This document shows, one piece after another, positions 44,169 to 52,716 of a stretch of 64,000 nt of DNA; within the stretch, counting starts at the first letter, position 1; each line of letters starts with the position of its first letter. The DNA is from Rathayibacter sp. VKM Ac-2804 (GTDB lineage: Bacteria; Actinomycetota; Actinomycetes; Actinomycetales; Microbacteriaceae), in contig NZ_CP047420.1 in the NCBI RefSeq assembly GCF_009866655.1, positions 2,170,001 to 2,234,000 on the forward strand, in the 5' to 3' direction. Under the pieces are notes generated by a model. It was not told where the DNA came from. It saw nothing but the letters and a program-made list of their open reading frames with translations, and searched no databases. The position numbers and the translations under genes are program-made.

Positions 44169-45920
44169 CTACTCGAGCAGCTTGCCCGCGGTCGCGACCT
44201 CGCGGATCAGCGCCTGGATCTCCTCCGGGACCGCGGGGATCTCCTCGCGGGTGATGCCGGTGGCCGGCGACCAGACCAGGTTCACCTGCAGCGCCGGGTC
44301 GATCTCGGGGTAGTCGCTGCGGTTGTGGCAGCCGCGGCTCTCGCGGCGCTCCAGCGCGGCCTCGAGCGTGGCCCGGGCGGCCATCGCGGCGGACTTCAGG
44401 TCGAAGGCGTGCGCCAGGTCCTGGAAGCCGGCGATGTCCGGGTGGATGCCGATGTCGGCGATGCGCGCCTCGATCGCGTCCAGCTCGGCGAGACCGGCGA
44501 GCAGGCCCGCCTCGTCGCGCACGACGCCGGCGTGCTCGGTCATGGTGTTGCGGATCGCGCGCTGCAGGGCCCGCACGTTCTCCTCGCCGTCGGCGGCGAG
44601 CAGGTCCGCGATCTCGTCGCGGGCGACCTGCACCGACGCTGCGGAGCGGGTCTGCGCGGTCAGCGATGCGGAGTACTCCGCCGCCGCCCGGCCGACGATC
44701 CGGCCGAAGACGAGCAGCTCGATCAGCGAGTTGCCGCCCAGGCGGTTCGCTCCGTGCAGACCGCTGGAGGCTTCGCCGATGGCGTAGAGGCCGGGGACGT
44801 CGGTGCTGTGGTCGTCCGAGCGGACCCAGACGCCGCCCATCGAGTAGTGCGCCGTCGGCGCAATCTCGATCGGGTCCTTCGTGATGTCGAGCATCTGCAG
44901 CTCGAGCATCGTCTGGTAGACGCGGGGGAGCCGGGTCATGATCGTCTCGCGCGGGAGGTGCGAGACATCGAGCCAGACGCCGCCGTTCGGCGTGCCGCGG
45001 CCCTCCTTGATCTCGGTGTAGCAGGCGAGTGCGACGCGGTCGCGGGTCGAGAGCTCGAGGCGCTCCGGGTCGTACTTGTGCATGAAGCGCTCGCCGAGGC
45101 CGTTGCGGAGGATGCCGCCCTCGCCGCGCGCCGCCTCGGAGATCAGCGTGCCGCCCGCGTTCTCGGGCTCGATGATGCCCGACGGGTGGAACTGCACCAG
45201 CTCGGGGTCGCGCAGGCGGCCGCCGGCCTCGACGGCCAGGCGGAACGAGTCACCCGTGTTCTCGTCGCGGCGCGAGGAGGTGCGGCGCCAGATCCGGTTG
45301 TGCCCGCCGGCGGCCAGGATCACCGCGTCGGCGTGGATGAGGTAGCGGGTGCCGTCGACGAGGTCGAAGCCGTACGCGCCGAAGACGGCGCCGTCCTCGT
45401 TGACGAGGATCCGGGTGACGTAGACGGTGTCCAGGATCGGGATCTCGAGCTGCGCCGCCCGGTTGACCAGCGTGCGCTGGATCTCGAGGCCGGTGTAGTC
45501 GCCGGCGAAGGCGGTGCGGCGGTAGGTGTGCGCGCCGAAGAAGCGCTGCGAGATGCGGCCGTCGTCCTCGCGGGCGAACGGCATGCCGTAGCGCTCGAGG
45601 TCCTGGATGCCGCGGGCGGCGTTGGACGTGACGATCTCGACGGTGCGCGGGTTGGCGAGCAGGTAGGACTCGGTGATGGTGTCGGCCGCGTGCTGCTGCC
45701 AGCTGTCGTCGGGGTCCATCGTCGCGAGGGCCGCGTTGATGCCGCCGGCGGCGAGCGAGGTGTGGGCGTCCGACTTCGAGCGCTTGCCCAGCGCGAGGAC
45801 GTCGACGCCGGCCTCGGCCAGCTCGATCGCGGCGCGGAGGCCCGAGCCGCCGGTGCCGATGACGAGGACGGAGGTGGAGATCCGGCGCTCCGCCGTGGCA
45901 GTGGGTGCTGAAGTGGTCAT
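44169..45920 (-). CDS. Fumarate reductase/L-aspartate oxidase-like FAD flavoprotein
   Basis: A 583-residue member of the succinate dehydrogenase/fumarate reductase flavoprotein superfamily. The FAD Rossmann motif is VLVIGTGGSGLRAAIELA; HTSLAAGGINAAL, VQFHPSGI, SEAARGEGGIL (catalytic arginine), APTAHYSMGGVW and GLHGANRLGGNSL follow in the canonical order. The C-terminal helical domain (about 450-583) is present. There is no iron-sulfur or membrane subunit next to it, and no nadA/nadC, so its electron partner and pathway are unclear. It is divergent from a LysR regulator and has its own TAGCGT box 6 nt before the ATG. Confidence 0.88.
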   Translation of the reverse strand: MTTSAPTATAERRISTSVLVIGTGGSGLRAAIELAEAGVDVLALGKRSKSDAHTSLAAGGINAALATMDPDDSWQQHAADTITESYLLANPRTVEIVTSNAARGIQDLERYGMPFAREDDGRISQRFFGAHTYRRTAFAGDYTGLEIQRTLVNRAAQLEIPILDTVYVTRILVNEDGAVFGAYGFDLVDGTRYLIHADAVILAAGGHNRIWRRTSSRRDENTGDSFRLAVEAGGRLRDPELVQFHPSGIIEPENAGGTLISEAARGEGGILRNGLGERFMHKYDPERLELSTRDRVALACYTEIKEGRGTPNGGVWLDVSHLPRETIMTRLPRVYQTMLELQMLDITKDPIEIAPTAHYSMGGVWVRSDDHSTDVPGLYAIGEASSGLHGANRLGGNSLIELLVFGRIVGRAAAEYSASLTAQTRSAASVQVARDEIADLLAADGEENVRALQRAIRNTMTEHAGVVRDEAGLLAGLAELDAIEARIADIGIHPDIAGFQDLAHAFDLKSAAMAARATLEAALERRESRGCHNRSDYPEIDPALQVNLVWSPATGITREEIPAVPEEIQALIREVATAGKLLE

Positions 45921-45926
45921 GACTCC

Positions 45927-45962
45927 ACGCTAGGCACGGCGCTTCTATTACTCCAATGCATA
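45927..45962 (-). promoter_or_regulatory. Leaderless -10 box of the flavoprotein gene and LysR-type T-N11-A site
   Basis: On the minus strand TAGCGT (45927-45932) lies 6 nt before the flavoprotein ATG. Upstream, at 45946-45962, TAT-N11-ATA forms the classical LysR dyad (within CTTCTAT...ATAAAG), placed near the -35 region, where a LysR activator would bind. The LysR gene itself starts 34 nt beyond. Confidence 0.6.
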
Positions 45963-45984
45963 AAGCTGGGGCTCGGCATGCGCT

Positions 45985-45990
45985 TACGCT
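45985..45990 (+). promoter_or_regulatory. -10 box of the leaderless LysR gene
   Basis: TACGCT is followed by 6 nt and the ATG at 45997. Confidence 0.55.
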
Positions 45991-45996
45991 ATGGGC

Positions 45997-46968
45997 ATGA
46001 ACTTCGAGCAGCTGTCCGGCTTCGTCGAGGTCGCGCGCCTCGGCAGCTTCACCCGCGCCGCGGAGGAGCTGCATCTCGCGCAGCCCTCGCTGAGCCGCCA
46101 GATCTCCGCGCTGGAGCAGGACCTCGGCTCCGAGCTGTTCCACCGCGCGCGCTCCGGCAGCACCCTCACCTCGGCCGGCGAGCTGCTGCTGCCGCTCGCG
46201 CGCCGCATGCTCGCCGACGCCGAGTCGGTGCGCCGCGAGCTGGCCGAGCTCGCCGGTCTCGAGCGCGGCCGGGTGCGCTTCGGCGCGACGCCCACCCTCT
46301 GCATCAGCCTCGTCGCGGAGGTGCTGCACGCCTTCCACGCAGCGCACCCGGCCATCGAGCTGCACCTGGCCGAGGACGGCTCGCGCAGCCTCTTCGACCG
46401 GCTCGCGCGCGGCGAGCTCGACCTCGCGCTGGTCACGACCTCGACGGCGGCGGCCGTGGGCGCCTTCTCCGTGACGCCGCTGCTCGTCGAGGAGCTGGTG
46501 GTGGTCTCCTCCGCGGCCGAGCCCGCGCTGAGGGACGGCGACGCGATCGATCTGCCGGCCGTCGCCCGCCTCCCGCAGATCGTCTTCAACACCAGCTACG
46601 ACCTGCGCCGCACGACCGACGCCGCGTTCTCCGCCGCAGGGCTCGTGCCCGACGTCGTGCTGGAGGGCGCCGAGATGGACGCGGTGCTGCGCTTCGCCGA
46701 GCGCGGTCTGGGGGTCGCGATCGTCCCGGCGATGGTGCTGCAGGGCCGCCCCGGACTGCGCTCGATCCGGCTGGAGGAGCCGACTCTCAGCAGGACGATC
46801 AGCCTCGCCCGCCCGGCCGACCTCGCGCCGACGGCGGCGGTGCGGGTCATGCGGCGCACGATCGCGGCGACGGCACGGGCGTTCGCCGCCCGGGCGGGCG
46901 GCACGATGCGGCTGGCGGAGGGTCAGTCGGAGACGACCGGCTCCTCCGCCGCGATCTCGTTGAGGTAG
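45997..46968 (+). CDS. LysR-family transcriptional regulator
   Basis: A 323-residue regulator: N-terminal winged helix (FVEVARLGSFTRAAEELHLA, PSLSRQISALEQDLG), linker helix and a periplasmic-binding-like effector domain from about residue 88 (GRVRFGATPTLCISLVAE). The ATG at 45997 (MNFEQLSGF) is preferred to one 6 nt earlier because TACGCT lies exactly 6 nt before it. Divergent from the flavoprotein gene, which it probably controls through the T-N11-A site between them. The last 46 nt overlap the convergent YheO-type gene, which gives this protein an unusual serine/alanine tail (QSETTGSSAAISLR). Confidence 0.9.
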   Translation: MNFEQLSGFVEVARLGSFTRAAEELHLAQPSLSRQISALEQDLGSELFHRARSGSTLTSAGELLLPLARRMLADAESVRRELAELAGLERGRVRFGATPTLCISLVAEVLHAFHAAHPAIELHLAEDGSRSLFDRLARGELDLALVTTSTAAAVGAFSVTPLLVEELVVVSSAAEPALRDGDAIDLPAVARLPQIVFNTSYDLRRTTDAAFSAAGLVPDVVLEGAEMDAVLRFAERGLGVAIVPAMVLQGRPGLRSIRLEEPTLSRTISLARPADLAPTAAVRVMRRTIAATARAFAARAGGTMRLAEGQSETTGSSAAISLR

Positions 46969-47651
46969 TTGTAGATCGTGAACCGGGTCACCGCGAGCGA
47001 CTCGGAGATCATGTCGACCGCGTCGCGGAGCATGAAGAAGCCGCGGTGCTTCAGCTCGAGCACGACACCGACCTTGTGCTTCTTCTTCATCGCGGAGACC
47101 GGCACCCCGGCGGCCGCGATCGCCTGGCTGACCAGCAGCGCGGCCAGCTCGTCCACGTCCTTCACGAAGGTCTCGCCGCGGTCGGGCACCGCGGCGGGCG
47201 CTCCTGATCCGGCCACCATCTGCGTCACGAGCGACTGGATGGACAGCCAGGCCGAGATGTCGGTGTGCACGCACAGCGCGGCGACCGGGTGGCCGGCGAT
47301 GTCGCGGATGATCAGCGTCGAGGAGCGCATGCGGTTGCCGTTGGGCAGCGTCGACTCGTAGTTGAGGTTGTAGTCGTCGAAGCCGCGGGCGGCCTGCTCG
47401 AGCAGCACGTCGGTCGGCGGATCGCCGATACGGCGGCCGGTGACGTCGCCGTGGATGGCGACGATCGAGTTCGGCACCAGGCTGAGATCGTGCAGCACCA
47501 CCTCGGTCGAGGTCGGCAGCGCCCGCGCGAGCGGCTCGACGAGCGAGGTGAAGAGCGCGACCAGGCGCTCGCCGTCGACCGTCCTCGGCACGGAGAATCC
47601 TGCCCCCGGTGCCGGAGGCTCCGTGCCCGCGGCCCGCTCGACCGCGGTCAT
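46923..47651 (-). CDS. YheO/DauR-type transcriptional regulator
   Basis: A 242-residue regulator with an N-terminal PAS-like YheO domain (about 30-145; TEVVLHDLSLVPNSIVAIHG, RSSTLIIRDIAGHPVAALC) and a C-terminal helix-turn-helix of the DauR class (HRGFFMLRDAVDMISESLAV, TRFTIYNYLNEI). DauR represses D-arginine catabolism in Pseudomonas. Here it lies 100 nt downstream of an amino-acid import and oxidation operon on the same strand, so it may govern D-amino-acid use. It overlaps the LysR gene tail to tail. Confidence 0.85.
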   Translation of the reverse strand: MTAVERAAGTEPPAPGAGFSVPRTVDGERLVALFTSLVEPLARALPTSTEVVLHDLSLVPNSIVAIHGDVTGRRIGDPPTDVLLEQAARGFDDYNLNYESTLPNGNRMRSSTLIIRDIAGHPVAALCVHTDISAWLSIQSLVTQMVAGSGAPAAVPDRGETFVKDVDELAALLVSQAIAAAGVPVSAMKKKHKVGVVLELKHRGFFMLRDAVDMISESLAVTRFTIYNYLNEIAAEEPVVSD

Positions 47652-47751
47652 GGTGCTGCTGCTCTCATAGCGGTGTCCTTCGTCGACGTCGTCGTCCTCG
47701 CCGGGCGGCCGGAGGCGGGCGCCCGGGCGGAGATCAGAGTAACCGTGCCGC

Positions 47752-48600
47752 CTAGGAGAGCTCGGCGCGGACGACCACCGCGATGTCGCTGTCGCCGTCG
47801 CCCTCGCGCTGCACCCGGGTCAGCGTCTCCAGCATCGCGGTCACCGCGGGCAGCGGGTCCGGCGACGAGTGCAGCATCAGCCGTGAGTCCTTGGCGAGCA
47901 GGTCCGCCGAGAACTGGGTGTCGGCGAATCCGTCGGCGAGGATCATCGGCCCCTTCATCCCGGCCATGAAGCCGAGACCGGTCTTGTCCAGCATGGCGAG
48001 CACCTCCTCGGCGTCGACCCCGTTCGCACGCCCGAGCCGGAACGACTCGACGAGCCCCTGCAGGCTGACGGCGATGGCGAGGTTGGCGATCAGCTTGCCG
48101 ACCGCCGCCTTGGCCGCCGAGCCGGTCACGCGGATCCGCTCGGGATCGCTCCAGAGCCGCACCAGCGGCAGGACGTGCTCGACGTCCGCCTCCGCGCCGC
48201 CGACCAGCACGCCGAGGGTGCCCGCGCGGGCGGGGGCGAGGGTGCCGACGACCGGGCTGTGCACGTAGCGGGTGCCGCGGGCGTCGGCCCAGGCCTGGAA
48301 CTCGTCGGCGTCGGCAGGGGCGACGGTCGTGACGTCGAGCCACACCGCCTCGGCGGGGATCGGCAGATCCGCGGCGGTCACGACCTCGCGCACGGTGTCG
48401 GGACCGAAGAGCACGGTCATCACGACGTCGGCGCCCTCGATGGCGGATCGGGGGTCGTCGGCCCGCGCGGCGCCGGCGGCGACGATGCGGTCGGCGCCGG
48501 CGGGGGTGCGGTTCCAGACGGTGAGCTCGTGGCCGTCGGCCAGCAGATGGACGGCGAGCTCGTGGCCCATGCGGCCGGTTCCGAGCAGGGAGATCTTCAT
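47752..48600 (-). CDS. NAD(P)-dependent beta-hydroxyacid dehydrogenase-like oxidoreductase
   Basis: A 282-residue protein of the 3-hydroxyisobutyrate/6-phosphogluconate dehydrogenase superfamily. The dinucleotide motif is SLLGTGRMGHELAVHL followed by VWNRTP, favouring NADP(H). The substrate-binding SPVVGTLAPARAGTL and the catalytic-lysine helix AAVGKLIANLAIA are present. It might act as an imine reductase or hydroxyacid dehydrogenase. It is 43 nt downstream of the FAD oxidoreductase and probably works on a product of that enzyme. Confidence 0.85.
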   Translation of the reverse strand: MKISLLGTGRMGHELAVHLLADGHELTVWNRTPAGADRIVAAGAARADDPRSAIEGADVVMTVLFGPDTVREVVTAADLPIPAEAVWLDVTTVAPADADEFQAWADARGTRYVHSPVVGTLAPARAGTLGVLVGGAEADVEHVLPLVRLWSDPERIRVTGSAAKAAVGKLIANLAIAVSLQGLVESFRLGRANGVDAEEVLAMLDKTGLGFMAGMKGPMILADGFADTQFSADLLAKDSRLMLHSSPDPLPAVTAMLETLTRVQREGDGDSDIAVVVRAELS

Positions 48601-48643
48601 GACGGGGTCCTCAGGATCGAGATGGAACGGACGTTTCGGCGGC

Positions 48644-49810
48644 TCACTGCTGGCCGGGCAGGCGGGGCACCGGGGCCGCGAAGCGCGCGGCCGGATCGAG
48701 CAGCCGGGCCGGCCGGAAGGTGCGGAGCGCCTCCTGCTCCTCGCCGTCGATCTCCCGCGCCACCCAGTCTCCCAGCGCGAGCGAGAGCGTCACTCCGCTG
48801 TGGGTGGCGACGACGTAGAGCGGCGAATCGGGTGCGAGGCGGCCGACCGCGGGCCAGCCGTCCGCCGGCATCGCCCGCTGGCCGACCACGAAGGACTCGA
48901 TCTCGGCGCCGCCGGCGTGCCGGAACAGCGCGCGGAAGCGGTCGCGCAGGGTCGTCGCCACCTCGGAGTCGAGCCCGTAGCGGCGGGCGGAGTCGGCGTC
49001 GGCGTCGAGCACGGTCGACTGCAGCAGGAAGCGGCCACCGCCGGCCGGCCGGACGTTGAGGCCGGTGTGGCTGAGCAGCGGGGCGAAGTCGACGGGGACG
49101 GGGGTGGTGACGGCCAGGTAGCCGACCCCCGCGCCACCCACCTCCGCGGTCGAGACCATCGGCACGGGGCTGCCGAGCATCCCGGTGAGCTGCTCGGTCC
49201 AGCGGCCGACGCAGCTGACGACGGTGTCGACCTCGAGGCTCGCGCCGTCGGTCGTCCGCACGATCGCGCCCTCGCCCTGCGGCTCGATGGCGGCGACCGG
49301 CGTCCGCTCGCGCACCTCGACACCGGCGCGCCCGCAGCGGCGGAACAGCTCGACCAGCAGCAGGGCCGGATGCACGTACCCCTCGCTCGGGAAGAAGGCG
49401 ACCCGCTGGTCGTCGGGCATCCGCAGTCCGGGCGCGCGGCGGCGGGCCTCGGCGGAGTCGAGCCACTCGACCGGGTAGCCGTAGCTCTCCAGGCGCGCCA
49501 CGCGCGTCTCGAGGTCGCGGGCGTGCGCCGCGTCGACGGGCCACTCCAGGTGCCCGGAGCCGACGAACCAGTCGGAGCCGCCGCCCTGCTCGTGCATCAG
49601 CGCGAGACCGCGCAGATTGAGGTCGTAGTACTCGCGCGGCGACTTGCCGTTCGAGTTGATCCAGGCGTAGGACGTGCTCGACGTCCCCGAGCCGACGGTG
49701 CCCGCCTCGAGCACGACGACCTCGTGCCCGCGGCGGCCGAGCTCGGCGGCGACCGACAGGCCGACCACTCCGGCTCCGATGACGGCGATCCTGCTGCGGG
49801 TGCGGCTCAT
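48644..49810 (-). CDS. FAD-dependent oxidoreductase, DadA/DAO family
   Basis: A 388-residue amine or D-amino-acid oxidoreductase. The N-terminal FAD motif is [18 protein letters not shown] with the ribose-binding VVVLEAG; the C-terminal motif includes [15 protein letters not shown], where FAD is closed over. Its start overlaps the stop of the ABC ATPase gene (ATGA), a strong sign that it oxidises the imported amino acid. Substrate could be a D-amino acid, sarcosine-like amine or proline derivative. Confidence 0.87.
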   Translation of the reverse strand: MSRTRSRIAVIGAGVVGLSVAAELGRRGHEVVVLEAGTVGSGTSSTSYAWINSNGKSPREYYDLNLRGLALMHEQGGGSDWFVGSGHLEWPVDAAHARDLETRVARLESYGYPVEWLDSAEARRRAPGLRMPDDQRVAFFPSEGYVHPALLLVELFRRCGRAGVEVRERTPVAAIEPQGEGAIVRTTDGASLEVDTVVSCVGRWTEQLTGMLGSPVPMVSTAEVGGAGVGYLAVTTPVPVDFAPLLSHTGLNVRPAGGGRFLLQSTVLDADADSARRYGLDSEVATTLRDRFRALFRHAGGAEIESFVVGQRAMPADGWPAVGRLAPDSPLYVVATHSGVTLSLALGDWVAREIDGEEQEALRTFRPARLLDPAARFAAPVPRLPGQQ

Positions 49811-50616
49811 GCGCGTGCTCCTTCGTCGATCTCGTTCTCCTCCAGCAGGACGCCGCGCAGGAAGGCCCGGGTGCGGGGCTGCTGCGGGCGGACCAGGACC
49901 TGCTCGGGCGGGCCCTGCTCGACGACGACGCCGCCGTCCATGAAGACGACGTGGTCGGCGACCTCGCGGGCGAAGGCGATCTCGTGGGTGACCACGATCA
50001 TCGTCATGCCGCTGTCGGCCAGGTCGCGCATCACCTCGAGCACCTCGCCGACGAGCTCGGGGTCGAGCGCGGAGGTCGGCTCGTCGAAGAGCATCACCTT
50101 CGGCTGCATGGCCAGGGCCCGGGCGATGGCCACCCGCTGCTTCTGGCCACCCGAGAGCTGGTTCGGGTAGGCCGTCGCCTTCTCGCGCAGACCCACCCGC
50201 TCCAGCAGCGCGTGCGCCTCGCTCCGGGCCTGGGTGGGAGCGACACGCTGGATGCCGACGCGGCCCTCCATGATGTTCTGCTCCACGGTCAGGTGCGGGA
50301 AGAGGTTGAAGCCCTGGAAGACCATGCCGATCTCCTGGCGCTGCCGCGTGACCAGGCGCTCCTTCATCTCGTAGAAGCGGCCGTCGCGCTCGGTGTAGCC
50401 GATCAGCCGGTCGTCGACGAAGACGCGCCCGCTGTCGATGCGCTCGATGTGGTTGATGCAGCGCAGCAGCGTGGACTTGCCCGAGCCCGACGGGCCGAGC
50501 AGGCAGGTGACCTTCTCGCGCTCCATCGTCAGATCGATGCCCTTGAGCACCTCGAGCGAGCCGAACGACTTGTGCACGCCCTCGAGGCGCACCATCGGAA
50601 GGGTCTGGATGCTCAC
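49807..50616 (-). CDS. Polar amino acid ABC transporter ATP-binding protein
   Basis: A 269-residue ATPase of the GlnQ/HisP group. Walker A is GPSGSGKST, the Q-loop is [14 protein letters not shown], the signature is [15 protein letters not shown], Walker B is [12 protein letters not shown] and the switch histidine is VVTHE. An insertion after Walker A ([13 protein letters not shown]) is somewhat longer than usual. The GTG start has AGGAGG upstream and overlaps the permease stop (GTGA). Confidence 0.95.
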   Translation of the reverse strand: MSIQTLPMVRLEGVHKSFGSLEVLKGIDLTMEREKVTCLLGPSGSGKSTLLRCINHIERIDSGRVFVDDRLIGYTERDGRFYEMKERLVTRQRQEIGMVFQGFNLFPHLTVEQNIMEGRVGIQRVAPTQARSEAHALLERVGLREKATAYPNQLSGGQKQRVAIARALAMQPKVMLFDEPTSALDPELVGEVLEVMRDLADSGMTMIVVTHEIAFAREVADHVVFMDGGVVVEQGPPEQVLVRPQQPRTRAFLRGVLLEENEIDEGARA

Positions 50617-51593
50617 GGCTGTCCTCCTGTGATCGTGGGTCCTGCGGCGGCGGGGGTGGAGGCTCCGGAACTCCGCCGCTGCAGGCGCACCGCGGCCTTC
50701 CAGAAGCCGGTCCGGCCGGCGCTCGTGGGCCCGTGCCCCTGGCCGAAGTGCCGCTCGAGCAGGTGCTGACCGGCGGTGAGCACCGTGGTGACGAGCAGGT
50801 ACCAGATCGAGGCGACGATCAGCAGCGGCACGGTCAGGTAGTTGACGGCGTAGATCAGCTGCGCGGAGTAGAGGAGCTCGGGGAAGGCGACGACGCTCAC
50901 GATCGAGGTGGTCTTCAGCATCGAGATGACGTTGTTCCCCGTCGGCGGCAGGATCACCCGCATCGCCTGCGGCAGGATGATCCGGCGCAGGATCCGCGCC
51001 CGGGTCATCCCCATCGCCTGGCCGGCCTCGCGCTGGCCCTGGTCGATGGAGGCGAGTCCGCCGCGCACGATCTCGGCCATGTAGGCGCCCTCGTTCAGGC
51101 TGAGTCCGAGCACCGCCGCGAGCCACGGCGTCATCAGCTCGCGCATCTCGGCTTCGACGAGCGGGCCGTCGGCGAACGGCAGCCCGATCGACACGGTCGG
51201 GTAGAGCGCTGCGATGTAGCCCCAGAAGAGCAGCTGCACGAAGAGCGGAGTCCCGCGGAAGAACCAGATGTAGAGCCACGCGATCTTCGAGAAGACCGGA
51301 TTGGTCGACTCCCGCATGATCGCGACGAGCACGCCCAGCGCGATGCCGACGATCATCGAGATCGCGGTGAGCTCGAGGGTGTGCCAGAGCCCGGTCAGGA
51401 TGCGGGACGAGAAGAGGTACTGCCCGACGACGTCCCAGTGGTAGTTCTCGTTCGTGACCACCGTCGAGGCGAAGCCGGCCAGCAGCAGCAGGAGGATCCC
51501 CGCGACGATCCGGCGGCCCCAGTGGCGCACGGGCACCACGGTCATCGCGGGCGGCGCGGTCCGCTCCTGGGTGCGGGGGAGCAGGTCCGTCAT
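50613..51593 (-). CDS. Polar amino acid ABC transporter permease
   Basis: A 326-residue HisM/GlnP-type permease, with about five to six helices between residues 27 and 275 and the EAA-type loop [20 protein letters not shown]. The region [15 protein letters not shown] is diagnostic of polar amino acid transporters. A charged C-terminal extension of about 50 residues is variable. It overlaps the binding-protein stop by 1 nt and the ATPase start by 4 nt. As the only permease gene it would act as a homodimer. Confidence 0.93.
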   Translation of the reverse strand: MTDLLPRTQERTAPPAMTVVPVRHWGRRIVAGILLLLLAGFASTVVTNENYHWDVVGQYLFSSRILTGLWHTLELTAISMIVGIALGVLVAIMRESTNPVFSKIAWLYIWFFRGTPLFVQLLFWGYIAALYPTVSIGLPFADGPLVEAEMRELMTPWLAAVLGLSLNEGAYMAEIVRGGLASIDQGQREAGQAMGMTRARILRRIILPQAMRVILPPTGNNVISMLKTTSIVSVVAFPELLYSAQLIYAVNYLTVPLLIVASIWYLLVTTVLTAGQHLLERHFGQGHGPTSAGRTGFWKAAVRLQRRSSGASTPAAAGPTITGGQP

Positions 51594-52509
51594 CAGCTGT
51601 TCGCTCCGTTGACGACCGACTCCTCGATGGCGATGTCCTCGAGGCCGTACTTCGCGATCAGCTCGTCGTAGGTGCCGTTCGCCATCAGCTCCGTCATCGC
51701 GGCGTGCACGGCCTCGGTGAAGGCGCCGCCCTTGGGCAGCGCGACGCCGCCGGGGTTCGGGTTCTTCGTCGCGGGGCCGGCGATCTCGAAGGCGTCGTTC
51801 GCCTGCTGCGCGAGCACGAGCGGCGGCACGTCCGCGAGGACGGCGTCGACCTGGCCGGCGGTGAGGGCGAGCAGGGCCTCCGGGGTGCCGGCGAAGACCG
51901 CCTCGGTCGGAGCCTCCTCGCCCTCCGCGGCGCAGGTCTCGGCCTGCGGCGGGAGCATCGTCGACTGCTGGAGCGAGCCGCGGTTCACCGCGACGGTGGC
52001 ACCGCAGAGCGCGGTCGCGGTGAGGTCCATCGGGTTCCCCGCTCCACGAGCGCGACGGTGCCGTTGTGGTAGTAGGTGACGAAGTCGACGACCTCCTCGC
52101 GCTCCTTGGTGTCGCCGATCGAGTTCATCGCCATGTCGTTCGTGCCGGACTGCAGCGAGGGGATGAGACCGTCGAAGGAGGTGATCGAGAACTCGACCTC
52201 GAGGCCCATCAGCGCGGCCATCTCCCGGGCGAGATCGGCGTCGAGCCCGACGAGGGTCTCGCCGTCCTCCTCGGAGATCGAGCCGAACGGCGGGTAGGCG
52301 CCGTCCAGGCCCATGCGGATGACGCCGGCCTCGGCGATGTCGTCGGGGACGAGCGCCTGCACGTCCGGGTCCACCTCCGACGCGACGCCGGCGGAGGAGC
52401 CGGAGCCGGCGGAGGACGCGTCGTCACCCGCGCTGCACGCCGTCAGCGTCAGCAGGAGGGCGGCCGTTCCGGCGGCGGCGGACAGGCGGAGCAGGGAGCG
52501 AGAGGACAT
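51593..52509 (-). pseudogene. Amino acid ABC transporter solute-binding lipoprotein, frameshifted
   Basis: Family-3 binding protein of about 305 residues if the frame is restored. The N-terminal part (52509 to about 52040) has a signal peptide with lipobox LTAC and MGLDGAYPPFGSISEEDGE; it runs out of frame after VALVERG. The C-terminal part continues in another frame from NPMDLTATALCGATVAV to the stop at 51593. The break is at the C-run 52037-52040 (GGGG in the gene); one additional G joins the two parts into a normal sequence. It is either a recent inactivating deletion or a sequencing error; the rest of the operon is intact. The start has GGAAGG upstream. Confidence 0.85.
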
Positions 52510-52638
52510 GATGACCTTCCAGGGCGCACGGGGGGAGGAATTACTGCTTCTGTTGAGAGTGCAGCAATTCTTACCCGAGCCGTTGAAGTGAAGCGCGCAC
52601 GAAGCGGTTCCAGGGCTGCTCTTTTACACAGCAGTAAC

Positions 52639-52680
52639 AAAAAGAGCCTCCACGAAACATGAAGGCCGGTCCGGAGGCTC
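52639..52680 (-). terminator. Intrinsic terminator on the minus strand upstream of the LLM gene
   Basis: GAGCCTCC (52644-52651) pairs with GGAGGCTC (52673-52680) around a 21-nt loop, and in the minus direction the stem is followed by TTTTT (52639-52643). It sits 36 nt before the plus-strand LLM gene and would stop transcripts coming antisense through that gene from the MFS side. Confidence 0.6.
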
Positions 52681-52704
52681 GGGAGGCGACGCCCCGTTCG
52701 TCCC

Positions 52705-52710
52705 TACACT
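52705..52710 (+). promoter_or_regulatory. -10 box of the leaderless LLM gene
   Basis: TACACT followed by 6 nt and the ATG at 52717. Confidence 0.6.
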
Positions 52711-52716
52711 CGGACG

